Source: Paracoccaceae bacterium
GTDB lineage: Bacteria > Pseudomonadota > Alphaproteobacteria > Rhodobacterales > Rhodobacteraceae
DNA: 64,000 bases
Assembly (NCBI GenBank): GCA_013373325.1
Contig: JABXIA010000120.1
Span: forward strand, 1-64,000
Reading direction: 5' to 3'
Numbering within the stretch: position 1 is the first letter of the stretch; each line of letters starts with the position of its first letter. The notes under the pieces were generated by a model. It made no database searches and was not told the DNA's origin. It saw only the letters and a program-made list of their open reading frames with translations. A program made the position numbers and the translations under genes. Shown here in pieces: positions 17,952-27,909 of the stretch.

Positions 17952-18341
17952 ATGACCTCCGTAGCACACCCTCTGACAGACCGCCCAGACCCCGCCGTAA
18001 TCGCCGATCAGAACGATGCCTTCCGCAAGCTCGCCTGCCTCGGGATAGCGCCAGAGGCGCCCATACAAGGCCGCATGCATGTGACTCGCTCGCTCATGGA
18101 GGCCGGTGACGGCTTCATGGCCGAGGCGGTGAAGGCAACCGGTGAGTTTGCCACGTTCGAGCCTGAGAATGACCCGGAAGGCTGGCACGATTTCGGGGCG
18201 GTCGAGATCCGGGGCGAGACCGTGTTCTGGAAACTGGATCTGTATGAAGCAGGCTCGGATTTCCGCTACGGGGCCGAGACCCCGGACAACCCCGCCACCA
18301 CCATGCGCGTGCTGACCATCATGCTGGCGCGCGACTGGTAA
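17952..18341 (+). CDS. DUF3768-like protein
   Basis: IADQNDAFRK...GEFATFEPENDPEGWHDFGAVEIRGETVFWKLDLYE..GSDFRYGAETPDNPATTMRVLTIMLARDW. Confidence 0.78.
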   Translation: MTSVAHPLTDRPDPAVIADQNDAFRKLACLGIAPEAPIQGRMHVTRSLMEAGDGFMAEAVKATGEFATFEPENDPEGWHDFGAVEIRGETVFWKLDLYEAGSDFRYGAETPDNPATTMRVLTIMLARDW

Positions 18342-18381
18342 AGGGGCAGGGGACGCCCCCCCCCTGACATCTCAGACGATG

Positions 18382-18420
18382 AAGGCCCGCTGCCCCTCAA
18401 AAGGCAAAGCGGGCCTTCTG
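18382..18420 (+). terminator. Intrinsic-terminator-like hairpin
   Basis: AAGGCCCGCT (18382..18391) / AGCGGGCCTT (18408..18417), perfect 10-bp arms downstream of the DUF3768 gene; weak T-tract. Confidence 0.55.
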
Positions 18421-18496
18421 TCGTTTTGATCCCCGAAGCCGGGGATTGGTCGCGCGCGAGCGCGGGCCGCACCATACCCATCGAAAAGGACATCCT

Positions 18497-20479
18497 ATGA
18501 CCGCAAGTTTCAAACCCGTCTCCGTCGCTATCGGCGATCTGACCGCCCATCCCGCCAACGTGCGCAGCAACTCCCCGGAAACCTATGACCCCGAGAACAT
18601 CGCGCATCTCAAAGCCAGCATCGCCGTTCTGGGCCTGCTCCAGCCGCTCCTGGTCCAGAAGCTTGACGGCAAATACGCCGTCCTCGCTGGTGGCCGGCGC
18701 CATGCCGCGCTGAAGGAGCTGGTCGCCGACAAGGTCGCGAAGGGGTTCACCGCGAAAACCAAGATCGACTGCCGCCTCGTGCCGGACGATTGCGACGTCA
18801 CCACGGCGCTGTCGCTCGCCGAGAACATCACGCAGGCCCCCATGAATGCGATTGACGAGTTCGAGGCCTTCGCGCGGATGATGGAGGTCGACGGTCAGAC
18901 GCCTGAGACCATCGCAAAGACTTTCGGCACGACCGTTGCCGCCGTGAAAGGCCGGTTGCGCTACGGGCTGATCCACCCCGATATCCGCGCCGCCGCTCGG
19001 GCGAAGACGATCACGCTCGACACGATGAAGGCCTTTGCCGAGCACCCGAGCCAGGAGGTTCAGCGCGAGGTCTACGAGGCGCTCACCAAGGAAGACAGCT
19101 ATCTGCAGGCCTATACCGTCCGGCAAGCGCTCAAATCCCGCGGCGTGCAGGTCAGCGACGATATCGGAGCCTTCGTGCGCGCGGACTACGAGGCGCGTGG
19201 CGGTGCCGTCGCGGCTGACCTTCTGGAAGAGCATTCCGTGCTCGAGGATGCGGCGCTGGTCGAGACCATCCTGCTCGAGAAGCTCGGGGTCGCCGCCGAG
19301 GAGGCTCGCGCGAAACTGGGCTTTGCCTGGGCGGATGCGATGGTCCGCTACGATTACGCGACCATGGCGGACTATGGCCGGGTCTATCCCGGCCCGATCG
19401 AGCCGGATGAGGCTGCCCAGAAGCGCATCGATGAGATCACCGCCGAGCTTGAGCAACTGCAACTCGAGATGGAAGATGAGGGGCTCGACGACGGTGCCTA
19501 CAACGCCCTTTACGACCGCGTCGACGCTCTGGAAGAGGAAGCCCGCGACCTGCAGGAGGCCTATAGCGCCGAGGATCTCGCCCGTGCAGGCGTGATCGCG
19601 TCCTGGTCGGGCGGGCAGGTGACGCTCCATGTGGGCCTCTTGCGCCCGGAGGACATCGTGAAAGAAGAGGGCGCGCGCGCCGCCTCAGCCAACACGACCG
19701 GGGAGGAAGCCCCCGACGCCGGCGAAATCACCTACCCGGCCTCGCTGGCCGACGATCTCAAGACCGAGCGGGCCATGGCATTGGGGGCCGCGATGGCGCT
19801 GCATCCGGAAGCCACGCTCGATCTGACGCTCTTCAAGCTGGTGAGCGACGTTCTGGCCAGCGGCATGGCCGTGACGCAGGCGATCAAGATCGATGCCCGC
19901 AAGGAATACCGCAGCCATGCCAAGATGGACGAGATCGACGAGACCTCGCTCGAGCAGGTGGCGGCGGCGCATGATGCGCTTGATCTCTCCTGGCTCGATG
20001 ACACCCGCGCGCCCGCCGATCAGTTCGCGGCGTTTCGCGCGCTGGAGGCCGGCGAGAAGGCCAAGCTCGTGGCCTATGCCACGGCCAGCACCACGCAGTC
20101 CTGCTTCGCGCGGGACCGCCAGCGCGACAGCCTGATGCATGCGTTCGAGATCGAGATCATGCCCGACATCCGCGCCCACTGGACGCCGAATGCGGCGCTC
20201 TTCAACCGCTTCAAGAAGGCTTGGCTCCTGAAGATCCTCGGCGAGGATCTGGGATTGGCCCAGGAGGCGGTGACGCTGGCCTCGTCGAGCAAGAAAGAGA
20301 TCGTCGCCTTCTGCGACAAGCTCTTCGCCGAGCCCTTCGCCACGCTCACGGACGCGCAGCGCGCTGCCGTGGTCGCCTGGTGCCCGCCGATGATGCAGAC
20401 GGCCGGTGTCGCCTGTGATGAGGCGGAGCCCATCGAGGAATCTCCGGAGCCTGACAGCGAGGTCGCGCAAGCGGCCTGA
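18497..20479 (+). CDS. Large ParB/KorB-like DNA-binding protein
   Basis: IGDLTAHPANVRSNSPETYDPENIAHLKASIAVLGLLQPLLVQKLDGKYAVLAGGRRHAALKEL...LAENITQAPMNAIDEFEAFARMM. Confidence 0.88.
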   Translation: MTASFKPVSVAIGDLTAHPANVRSNSPETYDPENIAHLKASIAVLGLLQPLLVQKLDGKYAVLAGGRRHAALKELVADKVAKGFTAKTKIDCRLVPDDCDVTTALSLAENITQAPMNAIDEFEAFARMMEVDGQTPETIAKTFGTTVAAVKGRLRYGLIHPDIRAAARAKTITLDTMKAFAEHPSQEVQREVYEALTKEDSYLQAYTVRQALKSRGVQVSDDIGAFVRADYEARGGAVAADLLEEHSVLEDAALVETILLEKLGVAAEEARAKLGFAWADAMVRYDYATMADYGRVYPGPIEPDEAAQKRIDEITAELEQLQLEMEDEGLDDGAYNALYDRVDALEEEARDLQEAYSAEDLARAGVIASWSGGQVTLHVGLLRPEDIVKEEGARAASANTTGEEAPDAGEITYPASLADDLKTERAMALGAAMALHPEATLDLTLFKLVSDVLASGMAVTQAIKIDARKEYRSHAKMDEIDETSLEQVAAAHDALDLSWLDDTRAPADQFAAFRALEAGEKAKLVAYATASTTQSCFARDRQRDSLMHAFEIEIMPDIRAHWTPNAALFNRFKKAWLLKILGEDLGLAQEAVTLASSSKKEIVAFCDKLFAEPFATLTDAQRAAVVAWCPPMMQTAGVACDEAEPIEESPEPDSEVAQAA

Positions 20480-20552
20480 GTCCTCACGCGACCCGCGCGA
20501 GGCATTCCCCGCGCGGGTCGACCCCTCCCACACCCAACGGAAAGACATCCCC

Positions 20553-21146
20553 ATGGCTATTCTCAAGTTCTCTGCCTCCGCTGTTGCGGCGCAAATCGCG
20601 CATGCGCGCGCCTGCAAGACCTTCCTGCCCAACTGGAACGGGCCCGTGGACAGGCCCGCCCTGATCCTCATCGTCGGCAATGGTGTGCATCTGCGCTCGA
20701 ACGGCATCGATGGCACGACCACCCGTATCGTTACCACCGAGCAGGCCGATCCTTCCTTCGCCTTCGCCGACGGCATGAACCCGTTTCGGGACACCGACTG
20801 GATGGCGCAGCGCCGCATGGCGTTTCGTGATCTGACCGGCCAGTTCTACACCGACATCCTGGATGACGTGCAGGTGCTCATCGACCGGGGGCGAGGGGCC
20901 ATCCGGCTCGCCACCGATGGCCACAGCATCCGCGTCTTCGTGCGCCGGGCCTCGGATTATCTCATCGGCGGAACCTACGAAGTGCCCTCGGGCCTCGGCG
21001 GCACCTTCCGGGTTATCCTCAAGGATGCCTGCGACACCTTCGCGATCGTGCAGAACTGCGGCAATTGCGAGGATTTCGACGCCATGCAGCCCTACCGCGT
21101 GCCGCTCGATGCCCTAATGGAACTCGATGACCGGAGGGTGGCGTGA
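20553..21146 (+). CDS. Hypothetical protein
   Basis: Continuous ORF co-oriented with the plasmid accessory block; MAILKFSASAVAAQIAHARACKTFLPNWNG... Confidence 0.7.
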   Translation: MAILKFSASAVAAQIAHARACKTFLPNWNGPVDRPALILIVGNGVHLRSNGIDGTTTRIVTTEQADPSFAFADGMNPFRDTDWMAQRRMAFRDLTGQFYTDILDDVQVLIDRGRGAIRLATDGHSIRVFVRRASDYLIGGTYEVPSGLGGTFRVILKDACDTFAIVQNCGNCEDFDAMQPYRVPLDALMELDDRRVA

Positions 21147-21802
21147 TGGGTTGGCTTTTCTACACCGATCGCCGCGTTCAGACCTACGCGGATGAGAAAG
21201 CGGAAATCGCCAGGCTCTGCACCTCTCATGGCGACACGCGCAAAACTGAACTGGTCAAGGCCTGCAAGGTCGGCTCAACCTGGTATGCGGCGGCAAAGGT
21301 CACCAATCTCGACGGCACCCCTGTCGAAGACACGACCTATGTCACCGATGCGGATGGCTCCATCACTTTCGGGGCTGTCTTCCTCACCCGATACGATGAC
21401 GGCTGCTGGGGCTACAAGGACATGGAGGAAAGTGCTGGCCCGAACGAATCTCGTGCTCCGCTTGGGCTGATCGAGCTTCTCTCCGACCTGAAAGACCCGG
21501 ACAGCTACGCCCAGGACTGGCGTCAGCGCTGCCGGAATTGGGCTGCGATCCCGGACTACGAGGAAGGCGACAAGATCAGGCTCGCCACGCCCGTGACGCT
21601 CACCGATGGCAGTACATGCCAGATCGTCACCGCGACGTACTACAAGCGGGGGCGGCAAAAACGCCGCTGCTACCGCATCGAGGAAACCGGTGGGCTCGTA
21701 CGCCTGTCGAAGGCCTCGCTTGCGGGCTCGGAGCTGCTCAGCTCCGCAAAAGGCGAGGCCAGTCCTGTGCTGGCGGAGTTCCTGGCGGGGCAGGGTGGCT
21801 GA
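21143..21802 (+). CDS. Hypothetical protein
   Basis: MMGWLFYTDRRVQTYADEKAEIARLCT...; 4-bp overlap with the upstream gene. Confidence 0.7.
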   Translation: MMGWLFYTDRRVQTYADEKAEIARLCTSHGDTRKTELVKACKVGSTWYAAAKVTNLDGTPVEDTTYVTDADGSITFGAVFLTRYDDGCWGYKDMEESAGPNESRAPLGLIELLSDLKDPDSYAQDWRQRCRNWAAIPDYEEGDKIRLATPVTLTDGSTCQIVTATYYKRGRQKRRCYRIEETGGLVRLSKASLAGSELLSSAKGEASPVLAEFLAGQGG

Positions 21803-21860
21803 GTTTCCCGCTGAGACAACACCACGGGACCACGCGCGCACATACTGCCGACTTGAATTC

Positions 21861-21878
21861 GTATCTCAAATGAGATAC
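21861..21878. promoter_or_regulatory. Palindromic operator upstream of the TA pair
   Basis: GTATCTCA-AA-TGAGATAC, perfect 8-bp arms, 29 bp before the antitoxin ATG. Confidence 0.7.
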
Positions 21879-21906
21879 AACACTTCCATCAACTGGAGGA
21901 CCATCC

Positions 21907-22206
21907 ATGCCTGCCCAAACATCCATGCTTCATGTCCGTGTTGACGATCAGCTGAAAGCACAGGCTTCGGACGCACTTGCGGGCGTCGGTCTGACGCTCT
22001 CCGACGCGGTGCGTATTCTTCTGACCCGCGTGGCCGCAGAAGGCGGCTTGCCTGCCGGATTGACCGCTGATCCGGATGCCTATGACGCCTGGTTCAGGGC
22101 GAAGGTACAGGAAGCGCTGGACGATCCAAGGCCCACAACGCCCCATGCCAAGGCGATGCAAGACGCCCAGGCATTGATTGACGGGAAGCGCCTTGCCAAA
22201 TCTTGA
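21907..22206 (+). CDS. RelB/DinJ-family antitoxin
   Basis: MLHVRVDDQLKAQASDALAGVGLTLSDAVRILLTRVAAEGGLP. Confidence 0.88.
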   Translation: MPAQTSMLHVRVDDQLKAQASDALAGVGLTLSDAVRILLTRVAAEGGLPAGLTADPDAYDAWFRAKVQEALDDPRPTTPHAKAMQDAQALIDGKRLAKS

Positions 22207-22468
22207 ATGGAAAGCCACGGCCATAGCCGACTTGCTGGCAATCATTGACTACATCTCTGACGACAACCCGGATGCCGCCCAAGTTCTCAAAGACGAGATT
22301 GAACACAAGACGTCCCTCCTTCCAGAACGCCCTCAGATGTACCGCGCGGGCCGTGTGGACGGGACTAGGGAGATGGTTGTTCGGCCGAACTACATCGTGG
22401 TTTATGCTGAAAGCCCTGAGATGGTGACCATTTTGCGCGTTCTTCATGCTGCGCAGCAGTGGCCATGA
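22178..22468 (+). CDS. RelE/ParE-family toxin (start may be internal)
   Basis: LEWKATAIADLLAIIDYISDDNPDAAQVLKDEIEHK..LLPERPQMYRAGRVDGTREMVVRPNYIVVYAE...TILRVLHAAQQWP; overlaps the antitoxin gene. Confidence 0.88.
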   Translation: MTGSALPNLEWKATAIADLLAIIDYISDDNPDAAQVLKDEIEHKTSLLPERPQMYRAGRVDGTREMVVRPNYIVVYAESPEMVTILRVLHAAQQWP

Positions 22469-22497
22469 TCGGGGTGCAGGCCCCCCGCTAAGAAATT

Positions 22498-22535
22498 GCC
22501 CGCTCTACGCCTTCAAAGTGTAGAGCGGGCTTTTT
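22498..22535 (+). terminator. Rho-independent terminator after the TA pair
   Basis: GCCCGCTCTAC-gccttcaaa-gt-GTAGAGCGGGC followed by TTTTT. Confidence 0.85.
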
Positions 22536-22575
22536 GTCCTTTGGAACTCAGACCCTGATCCAAAGGAAAATCCCC

Positions 22576-25500
22576 ATGTCCAAACCCAGAACGGCCAACC
22601 CGGCTCTCGCAATCTCCGAAGCCGATCTCGCCTCTGCGCTAGCGCTTATCGGCACAGAGATCGACCACCAACCCCTGCGCAGCTCAGCGCTCGCGCGCGT
22701 CATGCGCGAGACGTTTCTTGGCAGCAATGCCGGCGGTGCCTGGGACTGGCGCATGGCATATGACCTGATGCAGGCCGCGGCTGTCCAGGTGCTGCTGCGT
22801 GGGAACGGCGTGGCAGGTGACATCGCCGCTGCAAAGCTGCTTGCCTCGCGGCTGCTGACGGAAACCCGCCGGTCAGAGCAGCAGATCCGGCTGCAGCAGT
22901 TTTCCACGCCGTTGTCTTTCGCGGCAATGGTCGTGCGGGCGGCAGCCGTTCGCAAGGGCGAGACTTTGCTGGAGCCCTCGGCTGGCACCGGTGCCCTGGC
23001 TGCTTTCGCCGCCCGGGCCGGTGCCACGCTTCTGCTCAACGAGATCGACCCCTTTCGCCAGCGCCTCCTGCGCGCGGTTTTCGGCGGCGAGGTCACAGGC
23101 CATGACGGCGAGCATATCGATGATCTGCTGCAGAGGCCGGTTCTACCCGACGTCGTGGTGATGAATCCGCCCTTCGCCGCCTCGGTCGATCGGTCGCGGG
23201 ACAAGCACATCGCCGCCAAACATCTCATCGCGGCTGCAAAGCGTCTCGCGCCGGGTGGGCGCCTGGTGGCGATCATGCCGCCGGGGTTCACGCCCGAACG
23301 CGATGCCGCGCATTGGTCCCGCGCCTGCAGCCTCCTGACGCCGCGACTGGCGTTGACGATGCCGGGGCAGGTCTACCGCAAGCTCGGCACAACTGTGGAA
23401 ACCCAGCTCATGATCTTCGACAAGGTGCAGGAGGATTGCGAGATGATCCGCGCCGTTGTGTGCGATCTGGATGAAGCCCTTCCTTTTGTCGACGCCGTGG
23501 CCGCAACCCGGCCTGAGATGCACCCCGCCCAACGGGCAGCAGCGATCCCGCACATTCGGCCGACCGTTCCATCCTCTGCTCCGCGCAAGACCGCCGCTGC
23601 GCCTGTCGCCGCCTCCAAGCCTCGGGCCAATGCCGTTGTCCCGCTAACTTTCACGAGCTTTGATATCCCGCGCGACAACACGCCCATCTCGGACATCTAT
23701 GCGCGCTACCGTCCGCAACGGATCGAGATCGCGGGTGCGCAGGAACATCCCACCCCGCTCGTCGAGAGCATCGCCATGGCCTCGGTTGCCCCGCCCATGC
23801 CCTCAAATACGGGTCGTGATGACTTGCGCCTGCCCGCACGGTTGGTCGAGGAGGGTCACCTCTCCGAGGCGCAGCTGGAAACCATCATCATGGCGCATGA
23901 CGCCCATGGGCGCGACCTGCCCGGTCGGTTTACCATCGATGACGACCAGACCAAGCTGACGCGCGCCGATGATGACCCGGATGCACGTGCCTATCGCCTT
24001 GGCTATTTCCTCGGCGACGGCACCGGTTGCGGCAAGGGGCGCGAATGCGCGGGGCTCATCCTTGTCAACTGGCTGGCCGGGCGCAGGAAGGCGATCTGGG
24101 TCTCCAAATCCGCCACGCTCATCGAGGACGCCATCCGCGACTGGACCGATCTCGGCGGCTCGCCCGCCGACATCCAGCCGGTCTCCAAATGGAAACCGGA
24201 CCAGTCCATCCCGATGGGCGACGGCATCCTATTTGTCACCTACGCCACGCTGCGGTCCGCGGGCAAATGCGGCACCACGCGACTGAGCCAGATCCTCGCC
24301 TGGATGGGCGAAGACTTTGAAGGCGTGCTGGCCTTTGATGAGGCCCATGCCATGCAGAACGCGGCCGGGTCCGAGCAGGGCAGGGGGGTCAAACCCTCCC
24401 AGCAGGGCCTTGCTGGCCTCCGGCTGCAACTGGCAGCACCCCGCGCTCGCGTCTTCTACATCTCGGCCACGGGTGCGACGAGCGTCCACAACCTCGCCTA
24501 TGCCGCGCGGCTGGGGCTCTGGGGGCAGGGCCCCGAATACCCCTTCCCAAGCCGCGAGAGCTTCGTTTCTGCGATGGAAGCCGGCGGCGTGGCTGCCATG
24601 GAGGTGGTCGCGCGCGATCTCAAGACGCTCGGGCTCTACACGGCGCGTGCCCTCAGTTTTGATGGGGTGGAGTATGACGTGCTCGAACACGCGCTGACCC
24701 CGGCCCAGATCGAGATCTACGACGCATACGCGGGTGCTTTTCGGATGATCCACCACAATCTCGAAGCGGCGCTGACTGCGACCGGCGTCAACGACGCCTC
24801 GGGGGAAACTAATGCGTCGGCCGCACGCGCCTCGGCCAAGTCCCGCTTCGAGAGCACGAAGCAGCGCTTCTTCAACCATCTCCTGATGGGCATGAAAGCC
24901 CCGACCATCATCCGTGCGATCAAGGACGACCTGGCGGCAGGCAATGCTTGCGTCATCCAGGTTGTCTCGACAGGCGAGAGCCTGCTGAAGCGTCGGCTTG
25001 AGGCGATGGACCCGGAGGATGAACTCGTCGAGGGTGCCTTGACGCCGCGCGACTATGTTCTGGGCTACCTCGAACAGGCCTTCCCGATCCATGCGCAAAA
25101 GCTCGTGGAGATCGACGGCAATATGGTGGCGGAACCCTTGCGGGATGAGACCGGGGCGCTCGTTGTCTCGCGCGAGGCGCTCGCTTTGCGTGACGCGGCC
25201 ATGATGGAATTGATGACGCTGGCGGCGATCCCCTCGGCGCTCGATCAGATCCTCTGGGCATTTGGCGATGAGGCCGTGGCAGAAGTCACGGGGCGGTTCA
25301 TCCGGCCACTCAAGGCCGAGGATGGCCATCTCTTCATCGAGAAGCGCAGCGCCAGCAGCAATTCGTCCGAGACCCAAGCCTTCATGGACGGCGAAAAGGA
25401 TATCCTGATCTTCTCCGACGCGGGCGGTACGGGCCGGTCCTACCATGCGGCGCAAACCGCGAAGAACCAGAAACGGCGGCGGCACTATCTTCTGGAGCCC

Positions 25501-26838
25501 GGCTGGCGCGCGGATGCAGCCATCCAGGGGCTCGGCCGCACGCATCGCTCGGCCCAGGTCAGCGCACCGTTCTTTCGGGTCTGCACCTCCGATGTGCATG
25601 GCGAGAAACGTTTCACCTCGACGATCGCCAAACGCCTCGACCAGCTGGGGGCCCTGACCAAGGGCCAGCGCGAGACCGGCTCGCAAGGCATGTTCCGCGA
25701 GGAGGACAATCTCGAAAGCCCGATCGCGCGAGCGGCGCTGCGTGGGTATTTCGCCGATCTTGCCGCCGGGCGCGCCGAGGCGATGAGCTACGAGAGCTTC
25801 ACCGACTGGACGGCCCTGCGGCTGATCGACAAGGACGGGGTGCTGCTCGAAGAGCTTCCCCCGATCCAGCGGTTTCTCAACCGGGTGCTTGCCCTTCCCA
25901 TCCACATGCAGAACGCGCTCTTTGCCGAGTTCATGCGCCGGATTGCCGATCAGTCTGAGCGGGCGCGCGCGGCGGGCACGCTCGATCTCGGCGTGGAAAC
26001 CCTACGTGGCGAAAAGATCGAGCAGGTCTCCACCGAGGATCTCTGGACCTGCCCGAAATCCGGCGCCGTGACGCGGATTATCGGACTTGAGGTGACGGAC
26101 CCAGTGTATGTCCTGGTCGCCGAAGAGGCCATATCGCGCAATCCCGACAAGCTGCCGATGGTGAATCGCGCCTCCGGTCGCGCGGCGCTCATCTCGGCGC
26201 GGCCCATGCAGATGTATGACGAGGACATTGTCACGCTGATGCGCAAGGCGGTGCGGCCAAACGGGTCGAGCTATCTCGAAGAGGCACGGTTTGAGTCCTC
26301 GGCTTGGGAAGAGATCGACAGGCCCGAATTTGCGCAGATTTGGGAGGCCGAGGCTGCGTCCCTGCCAAAAACCACCACGACCAAGCTCTACCTGCTGACC
26401 GGGCTGCTGCTGCCGATCTGGAAGGACATTCCGACCACCAATGAGCGGATCTACCGTGTCACGCCAGACGGGGCGACGGCCATGATCGGGCGGACGCTGA
26501 GTGAGGAAGGGGCGGCCTCGCTGCGCGCCCGCTTCCTCGTCTCCAATCCGCAAACGCCACAGGAGATGTTGACCGCCGCCCTCGGCACCACCGCACCTGT
26601 CGATCTGGGCCGGGGTCTGACCCTGACCCGTCGCCGGGTCGCAGGCGAGATGCGCCTTGAGTTGGGCGGTGCGGATCGGGGCATGATCGATGGCCTCAAG
26701 GCGCTCGGCTGCTTCACCGAGATCATCGCCTTCCAGTTGCGTGTGTTCCTGCCGCATGGGGACGGGATCGACACGGGAAGCATTCTGGCCCGGATCGTGG
26801 GGCAGCGAGTCGCCAAGGTGGCAGAACAAGCCGCCTGA
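22576..26838 (+). CDS. Fused N6-type DNA methyltransferase / strawberry-notch-type SF2 helicase-like protein
   Basis: Methyltransferase motifs LLEPSAGTGALAAFAAR and VVMNPPFAASVDRSRDKHIAAKHL; helicase motifs GDGTGCGKGRECAGLILVNW, VLAFDEAHAMQ, QGLGRTHRSAQVSAPFFRV. Confidence 0.88.
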   Translation: MSKPRTANPALAISEADLASALALIGTEIDHQPLRSSALARVMRETFLGSNAGGAWDWRMAYDLMQAAAVQVLLRGNGVAGDIAAAKLLASRLLTETRRSEQQIRLQQFSTPLSFAAMVVRAAAVRKGETLLEPSAGTGALAAFAARAGATLLLNEIDPFRQRLLRAVFGGEVTGHDGEHIDDLLQRPVLPDVVVMNPPFAASVDRSRDKHIAAKHLIAAAKRLAPGGRLVAIMPPGFTPERDAAHWSRACSLLTPRLALTMPGQVYRKLGTTVETQLMIFDKVQEDCEMIRAVVCDLDEALPFVDAVAATRPEMHPAQRAAAIPHIRPTVPSSAPRKTAAAPVAASKPRANAVVPLTFTSFDIPRDNTPISDIYARYRPQRIEIAGAQEHPTPLVESIAMASVAPPMPSNTGRDDLRLPARLVEEGHLSEAQLETIIMAHDAHGRDLPGRFTIDDDQTKLTRADDDPDARAYRLGYFLGDGTGCGKGRECAGLILVNWLAGRRKAIWVSKSATLIEDAIRDWTDLGGSPADIQPVSKWKPDQSIPMGDGILFVTYATLRSAGKCGTTRLSQILAWMGEDFEGVLAFDEAHAMQNAAGSEQGRGVKPSQQGLAGLRLQLAAPRARVFYISATGATSVHNLAYAARLGLWGQGPEYPFPSRESFVSAMEAGGVAAMEVVARDLKTLGLYTARALSFDGVEYDVLEHALTPAQIEIYDAYAGAFRMIHHNLEAALTATGVNDASGETNASAARASAKSRFESTKQRFFNHLLMGMKAPTIIRAIKDDLAAGNACVIQVVSTGESLLKRRLEAMDPEDELVEGALTPRDYVLGYLEQAFPIHAQKLVEIDGNMVAEPLRDETGALVVSREALALRDAAMMELMTLAAIPSALDQILWAFGDEAVAEVTGRFIRPLKAEDGHLFIEKRSASSNSSETQAFMDGEKDILIFSDAGGTGRSYHAAQTAKNQKRRRHYLLEPGWRADAAIQGLGRTHRSAQVSAPFFRVCTSDVHGEKRFTSTIAKRLDQLGALTKGQRETGSQGMFREEDNLESPIARAALRGYFADLAAGRAEAMSYESFTDWTALRLIDKDGVLLEELPPIQRFLNRVLALPIHMQNALFAEFMRRIADQSERARAAGTLDLGVETLRGEKIEQVSTEDLWTCPKSGAVTRIIGLEVTDPVYVLVAEEAISRNPDKLPMVNRASGRAALISARPMQMYDEDIVTLMRKAVRPNGSSYLEEARFESSAWEEIDRPEFAQIWEAEAASLPKTTTTKLYLLTGLLLPIWKDIPTTNERIYRVTPDGATAMIGRTLSEEGAASLRARFLVSNPQTPQEMLTAALGTTAPVDLGRGLTLTRRRVAGEMRLELGGADRGMIDGLKALGCFTEIIAFQLRVFLPHGDGIDTGSILARIVGQRVAKVAEQAA

Positions 26839-26959
26839 AAAGTCAAAGCGAGCTTCCGGTCGGGCGGCGTGGATGGGATTTGGCCGATCTGCGCTTTCCG
26901 GGCGCGCGCTGACCAATGCCAGGCCCGGCCCCCCCAAATTCAGATAAGAGGACAGACCC

Positions 26960-27346
26960 ATGACCAATCCCCAGATCGACTATGCCGCAATGGCGGCTCA
27001 GTGGCGTGCAGAGCGCGAAACCACCTTGAAGGCATCCAGAGTGGAGCTGCTCGCGCAACTACGTGCGCTTGGCATCAGCGAGGTCGCTGTCGAATACGAA
27101 GGCTATGGCGACTCCGGCAATGTCGAGGATGTGACGGTGCAGCCTGCAGAGGTCCAACTGCCGGAGCCGCTTGCCACAGAGGTTGGCGACTTCGCCTGGT
27201 CGCTCGCCTATCACCATCACCCGGGGTTCGAAAACAACGAGGGCGGCTACGGCACGCTGACCTGGGACATCACCGCCGACAGTGTCACCTTGGATCATGC
27301 CGACCGCTATGTCGAATGCTCGCACAGCTATGACGAGGGGCTGTGA
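26960..27346 (+). CDS. DUF6878-like protein
   Basis: VEYEGYGDSGNVEDVTVQP...YGTLTWDITADSVTLDHADRYVECSHSYDEGL. Confidence 0.72.
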   Translation: MTNPQIDYAAMAAQWRAERETTLKASRVELLAQLRALGISEVAVEYEGYGDSGNVEDVTVQPAEVQLPEPLATEVGDFAWSLAYHHHPGFENNEGGYGTLTWDITADSVTLDHADRYVECSHSYDEGL

Positions 27347-27347
27347 G

Positions 27348-27809
27348 ATGGCCCATCCGCTTCATCATGCCGAAAGCTCTGCCCGGAAATTCGGCGGGGT
27401 GCCGTCCGACTATCAAGCCGTCCACGACTGGTTCGACGCTTCCAAAGAGCACCTCGCGCTCTTCACGCACAGAGCCATGCGTCACCATGCGCAAGGCCTT
27501 TTTGAGGCCGAACGGGTTTTTGGCCTGACACTGACCAATAGTGCGGGCCGCGACATCCCCGTGCGCTGGATCGGCGAGCAGCATATCCGTGAAGACTGCC
27601 AGGGCCGCATCCCGAGCATGGCGGACTGGCTGCGACGGATACAGCCTGAGCCATGGATGGCCAATGGCCACATCGACCGGCATTCCGGCGATGAGCCCTG
27701 CGGCGACCCAAGGGTTGCCTGGGCCTCCGAGGTCGCCGCCGGACGAACGGTTCTTGGCCTGAAAGATTGGATGGCGGCGCGCGCGACGCGGGCCACGCAA
27801 AGCGCCTGA
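27348..27809 (+). CDS. DUF6915-like protein
   Basis: MAHPLHHAESSARKFGGVPSDYQAVHDWFDASKEHLALFTHRAMRHHAQGLFEAERVFG. Confidence 0.65.
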   Translation: MAHPLHHAESSARKFGGVPSDYQAVHDWFDASKEHLALFTHRAMRHHAQGLFEAERVFGLTLTNSAGRDIPVRWIGEQHIREDCQGRIPSMADWLRRIQPEPWMANGHIDRHSGDEPCGDPRVAWASEVAAGRTVLGLKDWMAARATRATQSA

Positions 27810-27844
27810 CAGCTCTCGGCCGTTTGCCAAACGAATACTGTATG

Positions 27845-27870
27845 GAAGCCCGGTTGGAAGATCGGGCTTC
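27845..27870 (+). terminator. Terminator-like hairpin
   Basis: GAAGCCCG / CGGGCTTC perfect 8-bp arms, followed by ttgcgtcgttt. Confidence 0.5.
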
Positions 27871-27909
27871 TTGCGTCGTTTCCCCACCATTCTTCTTGAG
27901 GAGGATCGC

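Noticed and set aside
18266-19630. 454-aa minus-strand ORF opposite the ParB-like gene
   Set aside because: Antisense shadow of a gene with clear ParB motifs.
24229-25905. 558-aa minus-strand ORF opposite the methyltransferase-helicase
   Set aside because: Antisense shadow; the plus strand carries consistent helicase motifs.
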